NCBI GenBank assembly: GCA_018662005.1
Contig: JABJHA010000004.1
Location: forward strand, 330,018 to 394,017
Length of the DNA stretch: 64,000 nucleotides
Source of the DNA: Rhodospirillaceae bacterium
GTDB taxonomy: Bacteria > Pseudomonadota > Alphaproteobacteria > Rhodospirillales > JABHCV01
Direction: 5' to 3'
In this document: positions 16,387 to 24,761 of the stretch, piece by piece
How positions within the stretch are numbered: position 1 is the stretch's first letter
Layout: each line of letters begins with the position of its first letter
Notes under the pieces: generated by a model
Database searches by the model: none
Told to the model about the DNA's origin: nothing
What the model saw: the letters and a program-made list of their open reading frames with translations, nothing else
Translations under genes and position numbers: made by a program

Positions 16387-17565
16387 ATGGATTTCGGCCT
16401 CGACCATGAACAGCAAATGCTCATCGACACGGTGCGCGATTTCATCGGCAAGGAGCTGCAACCCCTCGAGGAAGAGGTCGAGGAGACCGGCGTCCTGGCC
16501 CCGGAAAAGGCTCGTGCCATTTTTGAAAAATCCCGGCAGCTCGGGTTGTACGCCATGAACATCTCCGAGGAATTCGGCGGCGGCGGCCTTTCGGCGGTCA
16601 ACACCATGCTGGTCGAGGAGCAATTCGGCCACACCACCGACATCCTGATCCGGCGCGCCTTCGGCAATGTCTACGAGGTCCTGCTGGCCTGCCTGGGTCC
16701 ACAGGTCGAAAGGTGGCTTCTGCCGACCGTCAGGGGCGAGCGCACCTGTTCCATCGCCTTCACGGAACCCGGCGCCGGATCGGACGCGGCGGGAATCAAG
16801 ACCCGCGCCCGCGCCCGCCCCGACGGCGAAGGCTGGCTGCTGTCGGGCAACAAGCACTTCGTCAGCGACGGTATGGTTTCCGATTTTTTCGTCGTCACCG
16901 CGGTGACCGACCCGGAAAAGAAAGGTAAGGGAATTTCCATGTTCCTGGTCGACAAGGATGCCCCCGGCGTGACCGTCGACCGCGACCAGCCGATGATGGG
17001 CCTGCGCGGCACCAGCCACGTCGGGCTGTTTTTCGACGATGTCGCGTTGAGCCGGGAAAACCTGCTGGGCGAGCAGGACAAGGGCCTGGGCATGGCGTTG
17101 AAGGTGCTCGGGCGGGTCCGCCTGGCGCAGGTCGGGGCGCGGGCGGTCGGCAAGGCCACCCATGTCCTCGAAATGATGGTCGATCAGGCCAGGGATCGCC
17201 ATCAGTTCGGACAGCCGCTCGGCGACTTTCAACTGGTCCAGCAGATGATCGCCGACAGCGTCATCGAGATCAACGCCGCCCGGCTGATGGTCCTGCGCGC
17301 CGCCTGGGAGATCGATCAGGGACGTGATGCCCGGGACTGGATCGCCATGGTCAAGGTGCAGGCGGCCGAAACCCTGGGCCGCGTCGTCGATCGCGCCGTA
17401 CAGGTGTTCGGCGGCATGGGCTACTGCAAGGAACTGACCATCGAACGCTATTATCGCGACGCGCGGATTTACCGAATCTTCGACGGCGCATCGGAAATCC
17501 ACCGTTCGGTGCTCGCACGCAGCGCCCAGCGTTCCGGCGCCGGCCTGTTCGACATCGGTCGCTGA
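16387..17565 (+). CDS. Acyl-CoA dehydrogenase
   Basis: This 392-residue FAD enzyme has the standard acyl-CoA dehydrogenase order: helical N-terminal domain, beta middle domain with CSIAFTEPGAGSDAAGI, and a helical C-terminal domain with RHQFGQPLGDFQ and QVFGGMGYCKELTIERYYRDARIYRI. The last segment normally ends with the Glu/Arg and substrate-binding loop. It oxidises an acyl-CoA to the 2,3-enoyl-CoA and passes electrons to ETF. In this operon it would follow activation by the neighbouring CoA-transferase, whose gene starts 4 bases after the stop. Chain specificity is not evident. Confidence 0.9.
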   Translation: MDFGLDHEQQMLIDTVRDFIGKELQPLEEEVEETGVLAPEKARAIFEKSRQLGLYAMNISEEFGGGGLSAVNTMLVEEQFGHTTDILIRRAFGNVYEVLLACLGPQVERWLLPTVRGERTCSIAFTEPGAGSDAAGIKTRARARPDGEGWLLSGNKHFVSDGMVSDFFVVTAVTDPEKKGKGISMFLVDKDAPGVTVDRDQPMMGLRGTSHVGLFFDDVALSRENLLGEQDKGLGMALKVLGRVRLAQVGARAVGKATHVLEMMVDQARDRHQFGQPLGDFQLVQQMIADSVIEINAARLMVLRAAWEIDQGRDARDWIAMVKVQAAETLGRVVDRAVQVFGGMGYCKELTIERYYRDARIYRIFDGASEIHRSVLARSAQRSGAGLFDIGR

Positions 17566-17569
17566 CCGG

Positions 17570-19114
17570 TTGACGGGGCGGGGCGCAGCCTTGAACGACA
17601 AGTTCATCAGCGCCACCGCCGCCGTCGCCTTGATTGCCGACGCCGACACCGTCGGCCTGGTCGGCGGCGGTGGTGGTCTGTTGGAGGCATCGTGCCTTTT
17701 CGCCGCCGTCGAGCGGCGATTTTTCGACACCGGCCAACCCCGCGACCTGACCCTGATCCACTCCCTCGGCATCGGCGATCGCGGGACAATGGGCCTCAGC
17801 CGTTTCGCCCATGAGGGCCTGGTCCGCAAGGTCGTCGGCGGCCATTGGATCTGGTCGCCGCGGATGCAGCAATTGGCCCGCCAGGAGAAGATCGAGGCCT
17901 ATGTGCTGCCCGGCGGCGTCATCGCCCAGCTCTATCGCGAGATCGGCGCCCGGCGTCCGGGATTGTTCACCCATGTCGGCCTCGGCACCTTTGTCGATCC
18001 CCGCCACGGCGGCGGCAGGATGAACGCCAGTGCCGGCGACGACTTGGTCGAGGTGGTCACCATCGATGGCCGGGACATCCTGCGTTACAAGACGTTTCCG
18101 GTCCATGTGGCATTGATCCGGGGATCCTTCGCCGACGCCGATGGCAATGTCAGCCTCGACCGGGAGGCCGCCAGCCTGGATACCTACGCGGTCGCCCAGG
18201 CGGCCCACAATTGCGGTGGCAAGGTGATCGTTCAGGTCCGCTCGGCTGTCGCACGCGGCTCCTTGCCCGCCCGCTCGGTGCATATACCCGGCGCCATCGT
18301 CGATGCGGTGGTGGTCGATCCGGACCAGGCCATGACCTACGATTTCTACTACGATCCCTGCATCTCCGGCGAACACAAGGCGCCGGTCCCCAAGCAGGCG
18401 CCGCAGCCCCATTCGATCCGCCGGAGCATCGCCCGGCGGGCGGCGGCGGAACTGCGGGACGGCGCCATCATCAATTTCGGCTACGGCATTCCCGACGGCG
18501 TCGCCGCGGTTATCGACGAACGCGGGGAGCGGGACCGCTACTACCAATCCCTGGAACATGGCGCCTATGGCGGCACCCTGTTGTACGGCAAGCAGTTCGG
18601 CTTCGTGCGCAACCCGTCGGCCTTTATCGACGCGCCTTCGCAGTTCGATTTCTATTCCGGCGGCGGCCTCGACATCGCGTTCCTCGGTTTCGGCGAACTG
18701 GACGCCGCCGGCAATGTCAACGTCTCCAAGCTGGCCGGCCTGACCGTCGGGCCCGGAGGCTTCATCGATATAGCCCAGAACGCCCGCAAGGTGGTGTTTT
18801 GCGGCGCCTTCGAGGCCAAGGGGCTGGACGCCGAACCGGTCGGCGGGCGGCTGTCCATCAACCGCCACGGCGCCATCCGCAAGCTGGTTTCGTCCGTCGC
18901 CCAGGTCACTTTTTCCGGCCCGCAGGCGGTCCGCCAGGGACAAACAATCGTCTATGTCACCGAGCGGGCCGTCTTCGAGTTGACGGCGGAGGGCGTGGTT
19001 CTCAGCGAAATCGCCCCGGGCGCGGATCTTAACATCGACATCCTCGATCGCATGGAATTCACCCCGATCATGGCGGTCGCGCCGAAGCTGATGTCCGAAG
19101 AAATTTTCTCTTGA
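17570..19114 (+). CDS. Fused class I CoA-transferase (YdiF-like), copy 2
   Basis: A 514-residue paralogue of the gene at 5252, alignable along its whole length: KFISATAAVALIADADTVGL and VGGGGGLLEA at the start, LEHGAYGGTLL with the catalytic Glu, and FDFYSGGGLDIAFLG. No ATG is available; starts are TTG at 17570 or TTG at 17591, the second matching the start point of copy 1 better. It is 4 bases downstream of the acyl-CoA dehydrogenase, so the two work in sequence on the same acid. Two transferases in one cluster point to two different acids or to merged sub-clusters. Confidence 0.87.
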   Translation: MTGRGAALNDKFISATAAVALIADADTVGLVGGGGGLLEASCLFAAVERRFFDTGQPRDLTLIHSLGIGDRGTMGLSRFAHEGLVRKVVGGHWIWSPRMQQLARQEKIEAYVLPGGVIAQLYREIGARRPGLFTHVGLGTFVDPRHGGGRMNASAGDDLVEVVTIDGRDILRYKTFPVHVALIRGSFADADGNVSLDREAASLDTYAVAQAAHNCGGKVIVQVRSAVARGSLPARSVHIPGAIVDAVVVDPDQAMTYDFYYDPCISGEHKAPVPKQAPQPHSIRRSIARRAAAELRDGAIINFGYGIPDGVAAVIDERGERDRYYQSLEHGAYGGTLLYGKQFGFVRNPSAFIDAPSQFDFYSGGGLDIAFLGFGELDAAGNVNVSKLAGLTVGPGGFIDIAQNARKVVFCGAFEAKGLDAEPVGGRLSINRHGAIRKLVSSVAQVTFSGPQAVRQGQTIVYVTERAVFELTAEGVVLSEIAPGADLNIDILDRMEFTPIMAVAPKLMSEEIFS

Positions 19115-19115
19115 G

Positions 19116-19931
19116 CTAAAACGAAGCCAGGCCGTCGCCGACCAGCTTGAGGCCGGTAAAAAACAGGAAAACGTAGCAGATACGAAAGAACAAGCGATCA
19201 TTCACACGGTTGTGCAGCCAGGCGCCCAACAGGATGCCGACCAGCGCCAGGGGCAGAAGCGTCACCGAGACGGCCAACGATTCCGCCTGGAACTGGCCCA
19301 GCATCCCGTAGGGAATCACCTTGATATAATTGACCGCCGTGAAGAACACGACGGTCGTCGCCTGATAGGTGGTCTTGTCCAGATTTTCGCGCAGCAGGTA
19401 GACCTGAACCGGCGGCCCGCCTGCATGGGCCATGAAGCTGGTGAAGCCGGCGACTCCGCTCCAGGCGAGGCCGCGACCGACGCCGGAACCGACGGCACGA
19501 TTCGTCGGCGGCGGGCGCAGCGCCTTGATGACGACGCTGGCGGTGAACCACAAGGCGATGCAACCGACGAGCAGCCGGATCAGGCCATCGTCGAGGAAGC
19601 GAAAGCCCAGGGCGCCGATGACGATGCCGACGATGGCTGCGGGGATCATGATCCGCAGGTAAGAGGAATTCTGCTTGCCGCGATAGATCCACAGCGAGAA
19701 CAGGTCCATGAAGCAAAGGATCGGCAGCATGATCGCCGCCGCCAGTGTCGGTGGGATGACCAGAACCATCAACGGCACGGACATAACGCCAATGCCGCCG
19801 CCGAACCCGCCCTTGGATATGCCGGCGATGAGGACCGCGGGGATAGCGGCGACGTAGAATGCGGTCTGATCGATCATCTGCGGGGTTTGATTGCCATGGG
19901 TGGTCTCTCCCCTCAGGGGTTTTTCACCCAT
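19116..19931 (-). CDS. TauE/SafE-family membrane transporter
   Basis: This roughly 253-271-residue membrane protein has seven or eight hydrophobic segments and the family's Gly-rich opening AGISKGGFGGGIGVMSVPLM, repeated in weaker form as FTSFMAHAGGPPVQVYLL. The family exports sulfite, sulfoacetate or other organic anions. The start is uncertain: the ATG at 19877 (MIDQTAFY) gives a normal N-terminus, while 19931 overlaps the upstream MaoC-like gene. It is in an operon with that gene on the minus strand and converges on the CoA-transferase. Family membership alone does not prove a sulfonate substrate. Confidence 0.82.
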   Translation of the reverse strand: MGEKPLRGETTHGNQTPQMIDQTAFYVAAIPAVLIAGISKGGFGGGIGVMSVPLMVLVIPPTLAAAIMLPILCFMDLFSLWIYRGKQNSSYLRIMIPAAIVGIVIGALGFRFLDDGLIRLLVGCIALWFTASVVIKALRPPPTNRAVGSGVGRGLAWSGVAGFTSFMAHAGGPPVQVYLLRENLDKTTYQATTVVFFTAVNYIKVIPYGMLGQFQAESLAVSVTLLPLALVGILLGAWLHNRVNDRLFFRICYVFLFFTGLKLVGDGLASF

Positions 19932-20347
19932 TGCAATATGTGAGTGGCGACAGCGACCAGGGTGTCGTCCTGGTTGGTTACGGTGATTTCCGCCGTCGAA
20001 CGCCGGCGTTCAAGATCGACCGTCTTGATCGTGTAATCGAGGCTGACGGTGTCGCCGAAAAATACCGGCGCCAGGAATCGCACCCGGTCGAAACCGGCGG
20101 CCACGGGGGTTTCATCGGCGACCTCGCGGGTGTGGGCGATGGCCAGGGTCGATACCGTCGACATGAAGCCGACCAAAAGCGCCCCATGGGCCTGCTGGCG
20201 ACCGATGCTGGAACGCTCCATGTACGATTTGTTGACATGGTTGGGCGAAAAATCGCCGGTAATACCGGCGAAAAGATAAACATCCGTCTCGCTGACCGTC
20301 TTGCTGAACGACGCGTGGTCCCCCGGCGTCACATAGAATTCGCTCAT
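19913..20347 (-). CDS. MaoC-like (hotdog-fold) dehydratase, copy 1
   Basis: The 144-residue hotdog protein carries the (R)-hydratase pattern: YLFAGITGDFSPNHVNKSY contains the Asp and His of the hydratase motif, followed by IGRQQAHGALLVGFMSTV. MaoC-type enzymes hydrate or dehydrate enoyl-CoA thioesters. The ATG at 20347 is preceded by AAGGGA; a start six codons upstream exists but has no better site. It is divergent from the SDR gene at 20489 and overlaps the start region of the TauE-like gene. Confidence 0.83.
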   Translation of the reverse strand: MSEFYVTPGDHASFSKTVSETDVYLFAGITGDFSPNHVNKSYMERSSIGRQQAHGALLVGFMSTVSTLAIAHTREVADETPVAAGFDRVRFLAPVFFGDTVSLDYTIKTVDLERRRSTAEITVTNQDDTLVAVATHILQWVKNP

Positions 20348-20488
20348 GGTGATTCCCTTATCCACCCGCTGCCATTTCGCCCCGCCGATGCCATGCCCCG
20401 CACGGCGTCAAAGGCGAATAATAGACTATGCATCATTCAAACTTTAATATACAAGTTTAATTATATCTGTTTTCCAGGAGTTAATCTT
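20348..20488. promoter_or_regulatory. Divergent promoter region, MaoC-like / SDR
   Basis: The stretch at about 20420-20470 is strongly AT-rich and includes TATGCATCATT and TAATATAC. It separates two divergent transcription units. CAGGAG at 20476-20481 is the ribosome-binding site of the plus-strand SDR gene. I cannot assign promoter boxes confidently. Confidence 0.4.
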
Positions 20489-21226
20489 ATGAGCGGCTAT
20501 ATATCGGGGCAAACCGCGATCGTTACAGGTGCGGCGCGGGGCATCGGTCTGGGAATCGCCCGTCGCCTGGCCGCTGACGGATGCCGGGTGGCCGTTTGGG
20601 ATCGCGATACGACCCCCCTCGAGGATGTTTCGGATTTCGCGCCGGATTTTGTCCAGCAGGTCGATATTACCGATCTTGGCGCCGTCGAAAGGGCCTTCGC
20701 CGCGACCGTCGAGGCCCTGGGAGAGATTCAGATTCTCGTCAACAACGCCGGCATCAACGGTCCCGTCGTGGCGCACTGGGAATACCCGGCCGATCAATGG
20801 GACCGGGTCCTGGCGGTCAATCTGACTGGCGTCTTCTATTGCTGCCGGACGGTGGTTCCGCACCTGATCGAACGCGGTTACGGGCGCATCGTCATCGTCT
20901 CGTCGGCGGCCGGCAAGGAAGGCGTGCCAAAAATTTCCGGCTATGCGGCGGCCAAGGCCGGCGTCATCGGCCTGTGTAAATCCATGGGCAAGGAACTCAT
21001 AGAAACCGGCGTCCTGGTCAACAGCATCTGCCCGGTGATGACCGAGACCGACCTGATGCAGGAGATGACCCAGGAGCATATCGATTATTGCCGGAGTCTG
21101 ATCCCGATGGGTCGCTTCCCCAAGATCGCCGAGATCGCCGCCATGGTCGCCTGGATGGCGAGCCCGGAGTGCAGTTTTACGACGGGATCGGTGTTCGACC
21201 TGTCGGGCGGTCGCGCAACCTACTGA
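20489..21226 (+). CDS. Short-chain dehydrogenase/reductase (FabG-like)
   Basis: This 245-residue SDR has the cofactor motif TGAARGIGLGIA, the structural NNAGING, catalytic Ser in IVIVSSAAGKEG and the YxxxK pair in SGYAAAKAG, and a C-terminal GSVFDLSGGRATY typical of the family. The start is the ATG at 20489, which has CAGGAG eight bases before it; longer open frames upstream are accidental. It oxidises or reduces a hydroxyl/keto group of a pathway intermediate. It leads a plus-strand operon with the isomerase and hydratase genes that follow. Confidence 0.9.
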   Translation: MSGYISGQTAIVTGAARGIGLGIARRLAADGCRVAVWDRDTTPLEDVSDFAPDFVQQVDITDLGAVERAFAATVEALGEIQILVNNAGINGPVVAHWEYPADQWDRVLAVNLTGVFYCCRTVVPHLIERGYGRIVIVSSAAGKEGVPKISGYAAAKAGVIGLCKSMGKELIETGVLVNSICPVMTETDLMQEMTQEHIDYCRSLIPMGRFPKIAEIAAMVAWMASPECSFTTGSVFDLSGGRATY

Positions 21227-21250
21227 TACCGAGGCCCCGGAGGATCCGCC

Positions 21251-22078
21251 ATGCTCGATGAAAAACTGCTGTCCATCAACCAGGTCACCGTGCTCAGGCA
21301 ATGGTCGCTGCCGGAGACGATCGAAGGCCTGGCCCGGCACGGACTTTCGGCGATCAGCGTGTGGCGGGAGAAACTGCACGAGACGGGCGTCGATGAGGCG
21401 GCGCGGATGCTCGACGATCACGCCATGACGGTCACCGGGCTGTGCTTTGCCGGCATGATCACCTCACCCGATGCAGCCGAGGCGGAAAAGGCGCGCGACG
21501 ACGTCCGCCGCGCCCTCGACGAGGCGGCGGCGATCAAGGCCGGTTGCCTGGTGTTCGTCGCCGGCGGCGTCGATCCCCGTGACAAGGACCTGGCTTCGAC
21601 CCGGGCGCGCGCCCGCGACGGCGTGGCGGCCCTGGTGCCGCACGCCCGCGCCGCCGGCGTGCGCATCGCCCTGGAACCCCTGCACCCGATGATCTGCGCC
21701 AACCGCTCGGTGATCAGCAGCGTCGGCATCGCCAACGACTGGTGCGACGCCATCGACGCCGAAGACGTGCTCGGCATCGCCGTCGATACCTACGCGGTGT
21801 GGTGGGATCCCCATCTCGAAGCCGAGATTGGCCGCGCCGGCAAGCGGATTTGCGCCTTTCACATCAATGACTGGCTGGCCGACACCCGCGATCTGCGCCT
21901 GGACCGCGGCATGATGGGTGACGGCGTCATCGACATTCCGGCGATCCGCGGCATGGTCGAGGCGGCCGGCTACACCGGACACCGTGAAGTCGAGATATTC
22001 TCGGAACGCGACTGGTGGCGACGCGATCCCGACGAGGTCATCGGGGTGGTCAAGGAACGCTATCAATCCGCCGTCTGA
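21251..22078 (+). CDS. Sugar phosphate isomerase/epimerase-family TIM barrel
   Basis: This 275-residue protein has the xylose-isomerase-like fold. The metal ligands seem complete: Glu in RIALEPLHPM, Asp in GIAVDTYAVWWDP, His in ICAFHINDWL and Glu in HREVEIFSE. This contrasts with the QuiC-like protein at 7760, where two of the four are changed. Such enzymes isomerise or epimerise sugars, inosose or keto acids, and some are dehydratases. In context it probably rearranges a hydroxylated keto intermediate. It lies 24 bases after the SDR gene, in one operon. Confidence 0.82.
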   Translation: MLDEKLLSINQVTVLRQWSLPETIEGLARHGLSAISVWREKLHETGVDEAARMLDDHAMTVTGLCFAGMITSPDAAEAEKARDDVRRALDEAAAIKAGCLVFVAGGVDPRDKDLASTRARARDGVAALVPHARAAGVRIALEPLHPMICANRSVISSVGIANDWCDAIDAEDVLGIAVDTYAVWWDPHLEAEIGRAGKRICAFHINDWLADTRDLRLDRGMMGDGVIDIPAIRGMVEAAGYTGHREVEIFSERDWWRRDPDEVIGVVKERYQSAV

Positions 22079-22096
22079 AAGAAGGAGTCAAAATCA

Positions 22097-22882
22097 ATGA
22101 CGGAATCCCTGCAAACTCTCGCGCGCGCCCTCGCCGACGCCTGGAACGATGTGACGACGGCCCCGCTGCCGCCTCAGGCCGACGCGCCGTCGTCGCGGGC
22201 CGATGCCTATATCGTTCAGGACCGGATGGCGGAATTGATTGTGGATTCCCCGGCCGGTTGGAAGGTCGGGGCGACGGTCCCGGCGGTGCAGCGGCTCGAG
22301 GGTCATGATGGTCCGATTCCGGGCCGGCTGTTCGCGTCGCGTCTGTTCGAGCAACCGGCACGGGTGCCGGCGCGTTTGTTCCCCGGCGCCAATGTCGAAT
22401 GCGAATTCGCCTTTCGCGCCAACCGCGACCTGCCCTATGGCGAGATGCCGTTCACGGCCTCGGGCATCGTCGATGCCATCGATCTGCATCTGGCCGTCGA
22501 ATTGACCGGTTCACGCTTTACCGCCGATACCGGCGGCAGGCAGCCCGGTTCATTCGACACCATTGCCGACAACGGCAACGGCGCCGGCTTCGTCTTTGGC
22601 CCGGCAATCCGCAACTGGCAGGGTATCGCCTTCGAGACCCTGGCGATTACCCCGCGCATCGACAATGGCCCGGCAATCAAGGCCTATCAGGGCGAATACC
22701 GCCGCGACCCGGTCGCGGTGATGGCCGAAACCCTGAACGACTTGGCCGCCCGCGGCTTCGTCCTGTCGTCCGGCGATTACCTGTCGACGGGGTCGCTGAC
22801 CGAACCGACGCCGATCCGCCAGGGCCAGACCCTGATGGCCGACTTCGCCAGCATCGGCACGATGCAGGTGGAACTGGTTTAA
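22097..22882 (+). CDS. 2-keto-4-pentenoate hydratase/FAH-fold family enzyme, copy 2
   Basis: A 261-residue paralogue of the enzyme at 6960. It shows the same landmarks: SPAGWKVGATVPAVQRLEG, GRLFASRLFEQPA, NVECEFAFRANRDLPYG with the metal-binding Glu pair, AVELTGSRF and IADNGNGAGFVFG. The family hydrates 2-hydroxypentadienoates or related dienols. It follows the isomerase by 18 bases and converges with livH, whose stop is only 7 bases away. Two divergent copies suggest that two dienol acids or two branch routes are handled. Confidence 0.82.
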   Translation: MTESLQTLARALADAWNDVTTAPLPPQADAPSSRADAYIVQDRMAELIVDSPAGWKVGATVPAVQRLEGHDGPIPGRLFASRLFEQPARVPARLFPGANVECEFAFRANRDLPYGEMPFTASGIVDAIDLHLAVELTGSRFTADTGGRQPGSFDTIADNGNGAGFVFGPAIRNWQGIAFETLAITPRIDNGPAIKAYQGEYRRDPVAVMAETLNDLAARGFVLSSGDYLSTGSLTEPTPIRQGQTLMADFASIGTMQVELV

Positions 22883-22889
22883 AGCCCGT

Positions 22890-23780
22890 TCAGGCCTTGA
22901 CCCTGGTGTCGATGCCGAGGATTCCCGACGGCCTGACCATCAGCACGATGATCAACAACATGAACGCGTAGATGTCCTTGTAGCTGCCCGAGATATATCC
23001 GGCCCCGAGGCTCTCTGTGACGCCGACCAGGAGTCCGCCCAGAATGGCGCCGGGAAGGTTGCCGAACCCGCCGACGACGGCGGCGGCGAAGGCTTTGACC
23101 AGGACCCCGATGCCCATCAGCACCTGGACGTAATTAATCGGCGCGACCAGCACACCGGCGGCGGCAGCCATGCCGCAGGCGACGCCGAAGGTGATGGAGA
23201 TGGTCATCGGAACGTTAATGCCCATCAGATAGGCGATATCCTTGTTGTGGGCGACGGCGCGGACGGCGAGTCCGAGCCGGGTTTTTTTCAGGAACAGGTG
23301 CAGGCCGATCATCAGGATCATCGCCGACCCGAATATCCAGAGATACGATTGCGGCAACACCATGGAGCCGATTTCAAAAGGCATGCCGAAGGAAACCGGG
23401 AACGGCTTGGCCTTCGCTCCCCAAATCAGATTGGCGAGATTCTGCAGCGTGATCGACATGCCGAAGCCGCAGATAATCATCCCCATGCCGGCGAACGTGT
23501 AGCCGCCGCCGGCGCGGGTCAATCGTCGATAGAAGACGCGCTCGATCACCATGCCGAGGAACCCGGTCAGGATCATGGTGATGGCAATGGTGACCGGAAA
23601 CGGCAGGCTCAGGGTCTCGGCGACGACCATGCCGATGAAGGCGCCGAACATGTAGATCTCGCCATGGGCGAAATGAACGATATCGAGGCCGGAATAGATA
23701 AGGGAAATACCCAGCGCCACCAGACCGTAAACCAGCCCGATGGACAGCCCTACAACGACGAGATCGATGAAATACTGCAC
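22890..23780 (-). CDS. livH: Branched-chain-type ABC transporter permease LivH
   Basis: This 296-residue permease has about eight membrane segments and the LivH pattern: GLSIGLVYGLVALGISLIYS, DIVHFAHGEIYMFGAFIG, NYVQVLMGIGVLVKAFAAAV and VVGGFGNLPGAILGGLLVG, which includes the ATPase-contacting loop. It forms a heterodimer with LivM in the inner membrane. It sits on the minus strand downstream of livF, while the substrate-binding protein, LivM and LivG genes are on the plus strand, an uncommon split. Despite the gene name, such systems also carry aromatic and organic acids, which fits this cluster. Confidence 0.88.
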   Translation of the reverse strand: MQYFIDLVVVGLSIGLVYGLVALGISLIYSGLDIVHFAHGEIYMFGAFIGMVVAETLSLPFPVTIAITMILTGFLGMVIERVFYRRLTRAGGGYTFAGMGMIICGFGMSITLQNLANLIWGAKAKPFPVSFGMPFEIGSMVLPQSYLWIFGSAMILMIGLHLFLKKTRLGLAVRAVAHNKDIAYLMGINVPMTISITFGVACGMAAAAGVLVAPINYVQVLMGIGVLVKAFAAAVVGGFGNLPGAILGGLLVGVTESLGAGYISGSYKDIYAFMLLIIVLMVRPSGILGIDTRVKA

Positions 23781-23839
23781 CTCAATATTACTCCCTTAAA
23801 CCGGTCCCGACTTATATATAGAACCTTCTTTTTGCCGTC

Positions 23840-24583
23840 TTACTGTTGCAGATTTTGGCCGCCATGGCGGTCCGCAACCGTGCCGCCGAGGTAGGACAAG
23901 CGGACATTGTCGTCGTGAATCAGATCCTCGGCCGGGCCCTCGATATGGATCACCCCGTCCTTGAGGACGCAGCCGTACTGGGCCAGCAGCAGCGCCATGC
24001 GGACGTTCTGCTCGACGATCAGCAAGGTCATGCCTTCGCGGCAGATACGGCTGATGATGCGGAATATGTCGAGCACGATCTGCGGCGCCAGCGCCGCGCT
24101 CGGCTCGTCAAGGAGCATCATTTTCGGTTCCGACATCAGGCCGCGACCGATACACAGCATCTGCAACTGGCCGCCCGAAAGGGTCCCCGAGAGTTGCTGG
24201 CGACGTTCTTTCAGGATCGGGAAATGATCGTAGACCCGTTCCAGATTGCGGCGGATGCTGGCGCGGTTGTTATTGACGAAGCCGCCGACCCGGAGGTTCT
24301 CTTCGACGGTCATCCCAGGGTAGGCTTCCTTGCTCTGGGTGACCTGGGCCAAGCCGCGCCGGACGATCTGGTTGGGACGCTTGCCGTCGATGCGTTCGCC
24401 ATTGAAGGTTATCGTTCCGGCGGTCGGCTTGATGAGTCCCGAGATCGCCTTCAAAATGGTTGATTTGCCAGTCCCGTTGCCGCCGAGCAGGGCGACGATC
24501 TGCGTCTTGGCAACGTTCAGGGTGACCCCGTTCAATATCTGTACGCTGCCGTATCCGGCTTCCAAATTATTTATTTCGAGCAT
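23840..24583 (-). CDS. livF: ABC transporter ATP-binding protein LivF
   Basis: A 247-residue ATPase with Walker A GGNGTGKST, signature LSGGQLQMLC and Walker B MLLDEPSAALAP. It also has the QSKEAYPGMTVEENL-type Q-loop region of LivF proteins, a little altered (TQSKEAYPG). It powers import together with LivG and the LivH/LivM pair. It is the first gene of the minus-strand livFH unit and diverges from the substrate-binding protein gene across a 178-base AT-rich promoter region. Confidence 0.88.
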   Translation of the reverse strand: MLEINNLEAGYGSVQILNGVTLNVAKTQIVALLGGNGTGKSTILKAISGLIKPTAGTITFNGERIDGKRPNQIVRRGLAQVTQSKEAYPGMTVEENLRVGGFVNNNRASIRRNLERVYDHFPILKERRQQLSGTLSGGQLQMLCIGRGLMSEPKMMLLDEPSAALAPQIVLDIFRIISRICREGMTLLIVEQNVRMALLLAQYGCVLKDGVIHIEGPAEDLIHDDNVRLSYLGGTVADRHGGQNLQQ

Positions 24584-24761
24584 TCATCGCCTTCCACATT
24601 CCACCGGCCTCGTGCTTTTCCTCTGATTAGTGTCTCGCCGCCAAAAACATCTTGATTAGGACGCTCGGTACGATATACATTATATCTTATTAAATCAAAC
24701 AAACAAAAGAAAAACAGATTCAACCAACGAAAAACACATGATCGGATTAACGGAGGAAGCT
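24584..24761. promoter_or_regulatory. Divergent liv promoter region
   Basis: This AT-rich region drives livFH leftward and the binding-protein operon rightward. For the plus strand, TTGATT at 24652-24657 and TATACA at 24674-24679 with a 16-base spacer form a plausible sigma-70-type promoter. CGGAGGAAGC at 24751-24760 is the ribosome-binding site and decides the start at 24762. Confidence 0.4.

Noticed and set aside
17351..19201. 616-codon minus-strand open frame
   Set aside because: It is the shadow of the second CoA-transferase gene; no ribosome-binding site or family feature.
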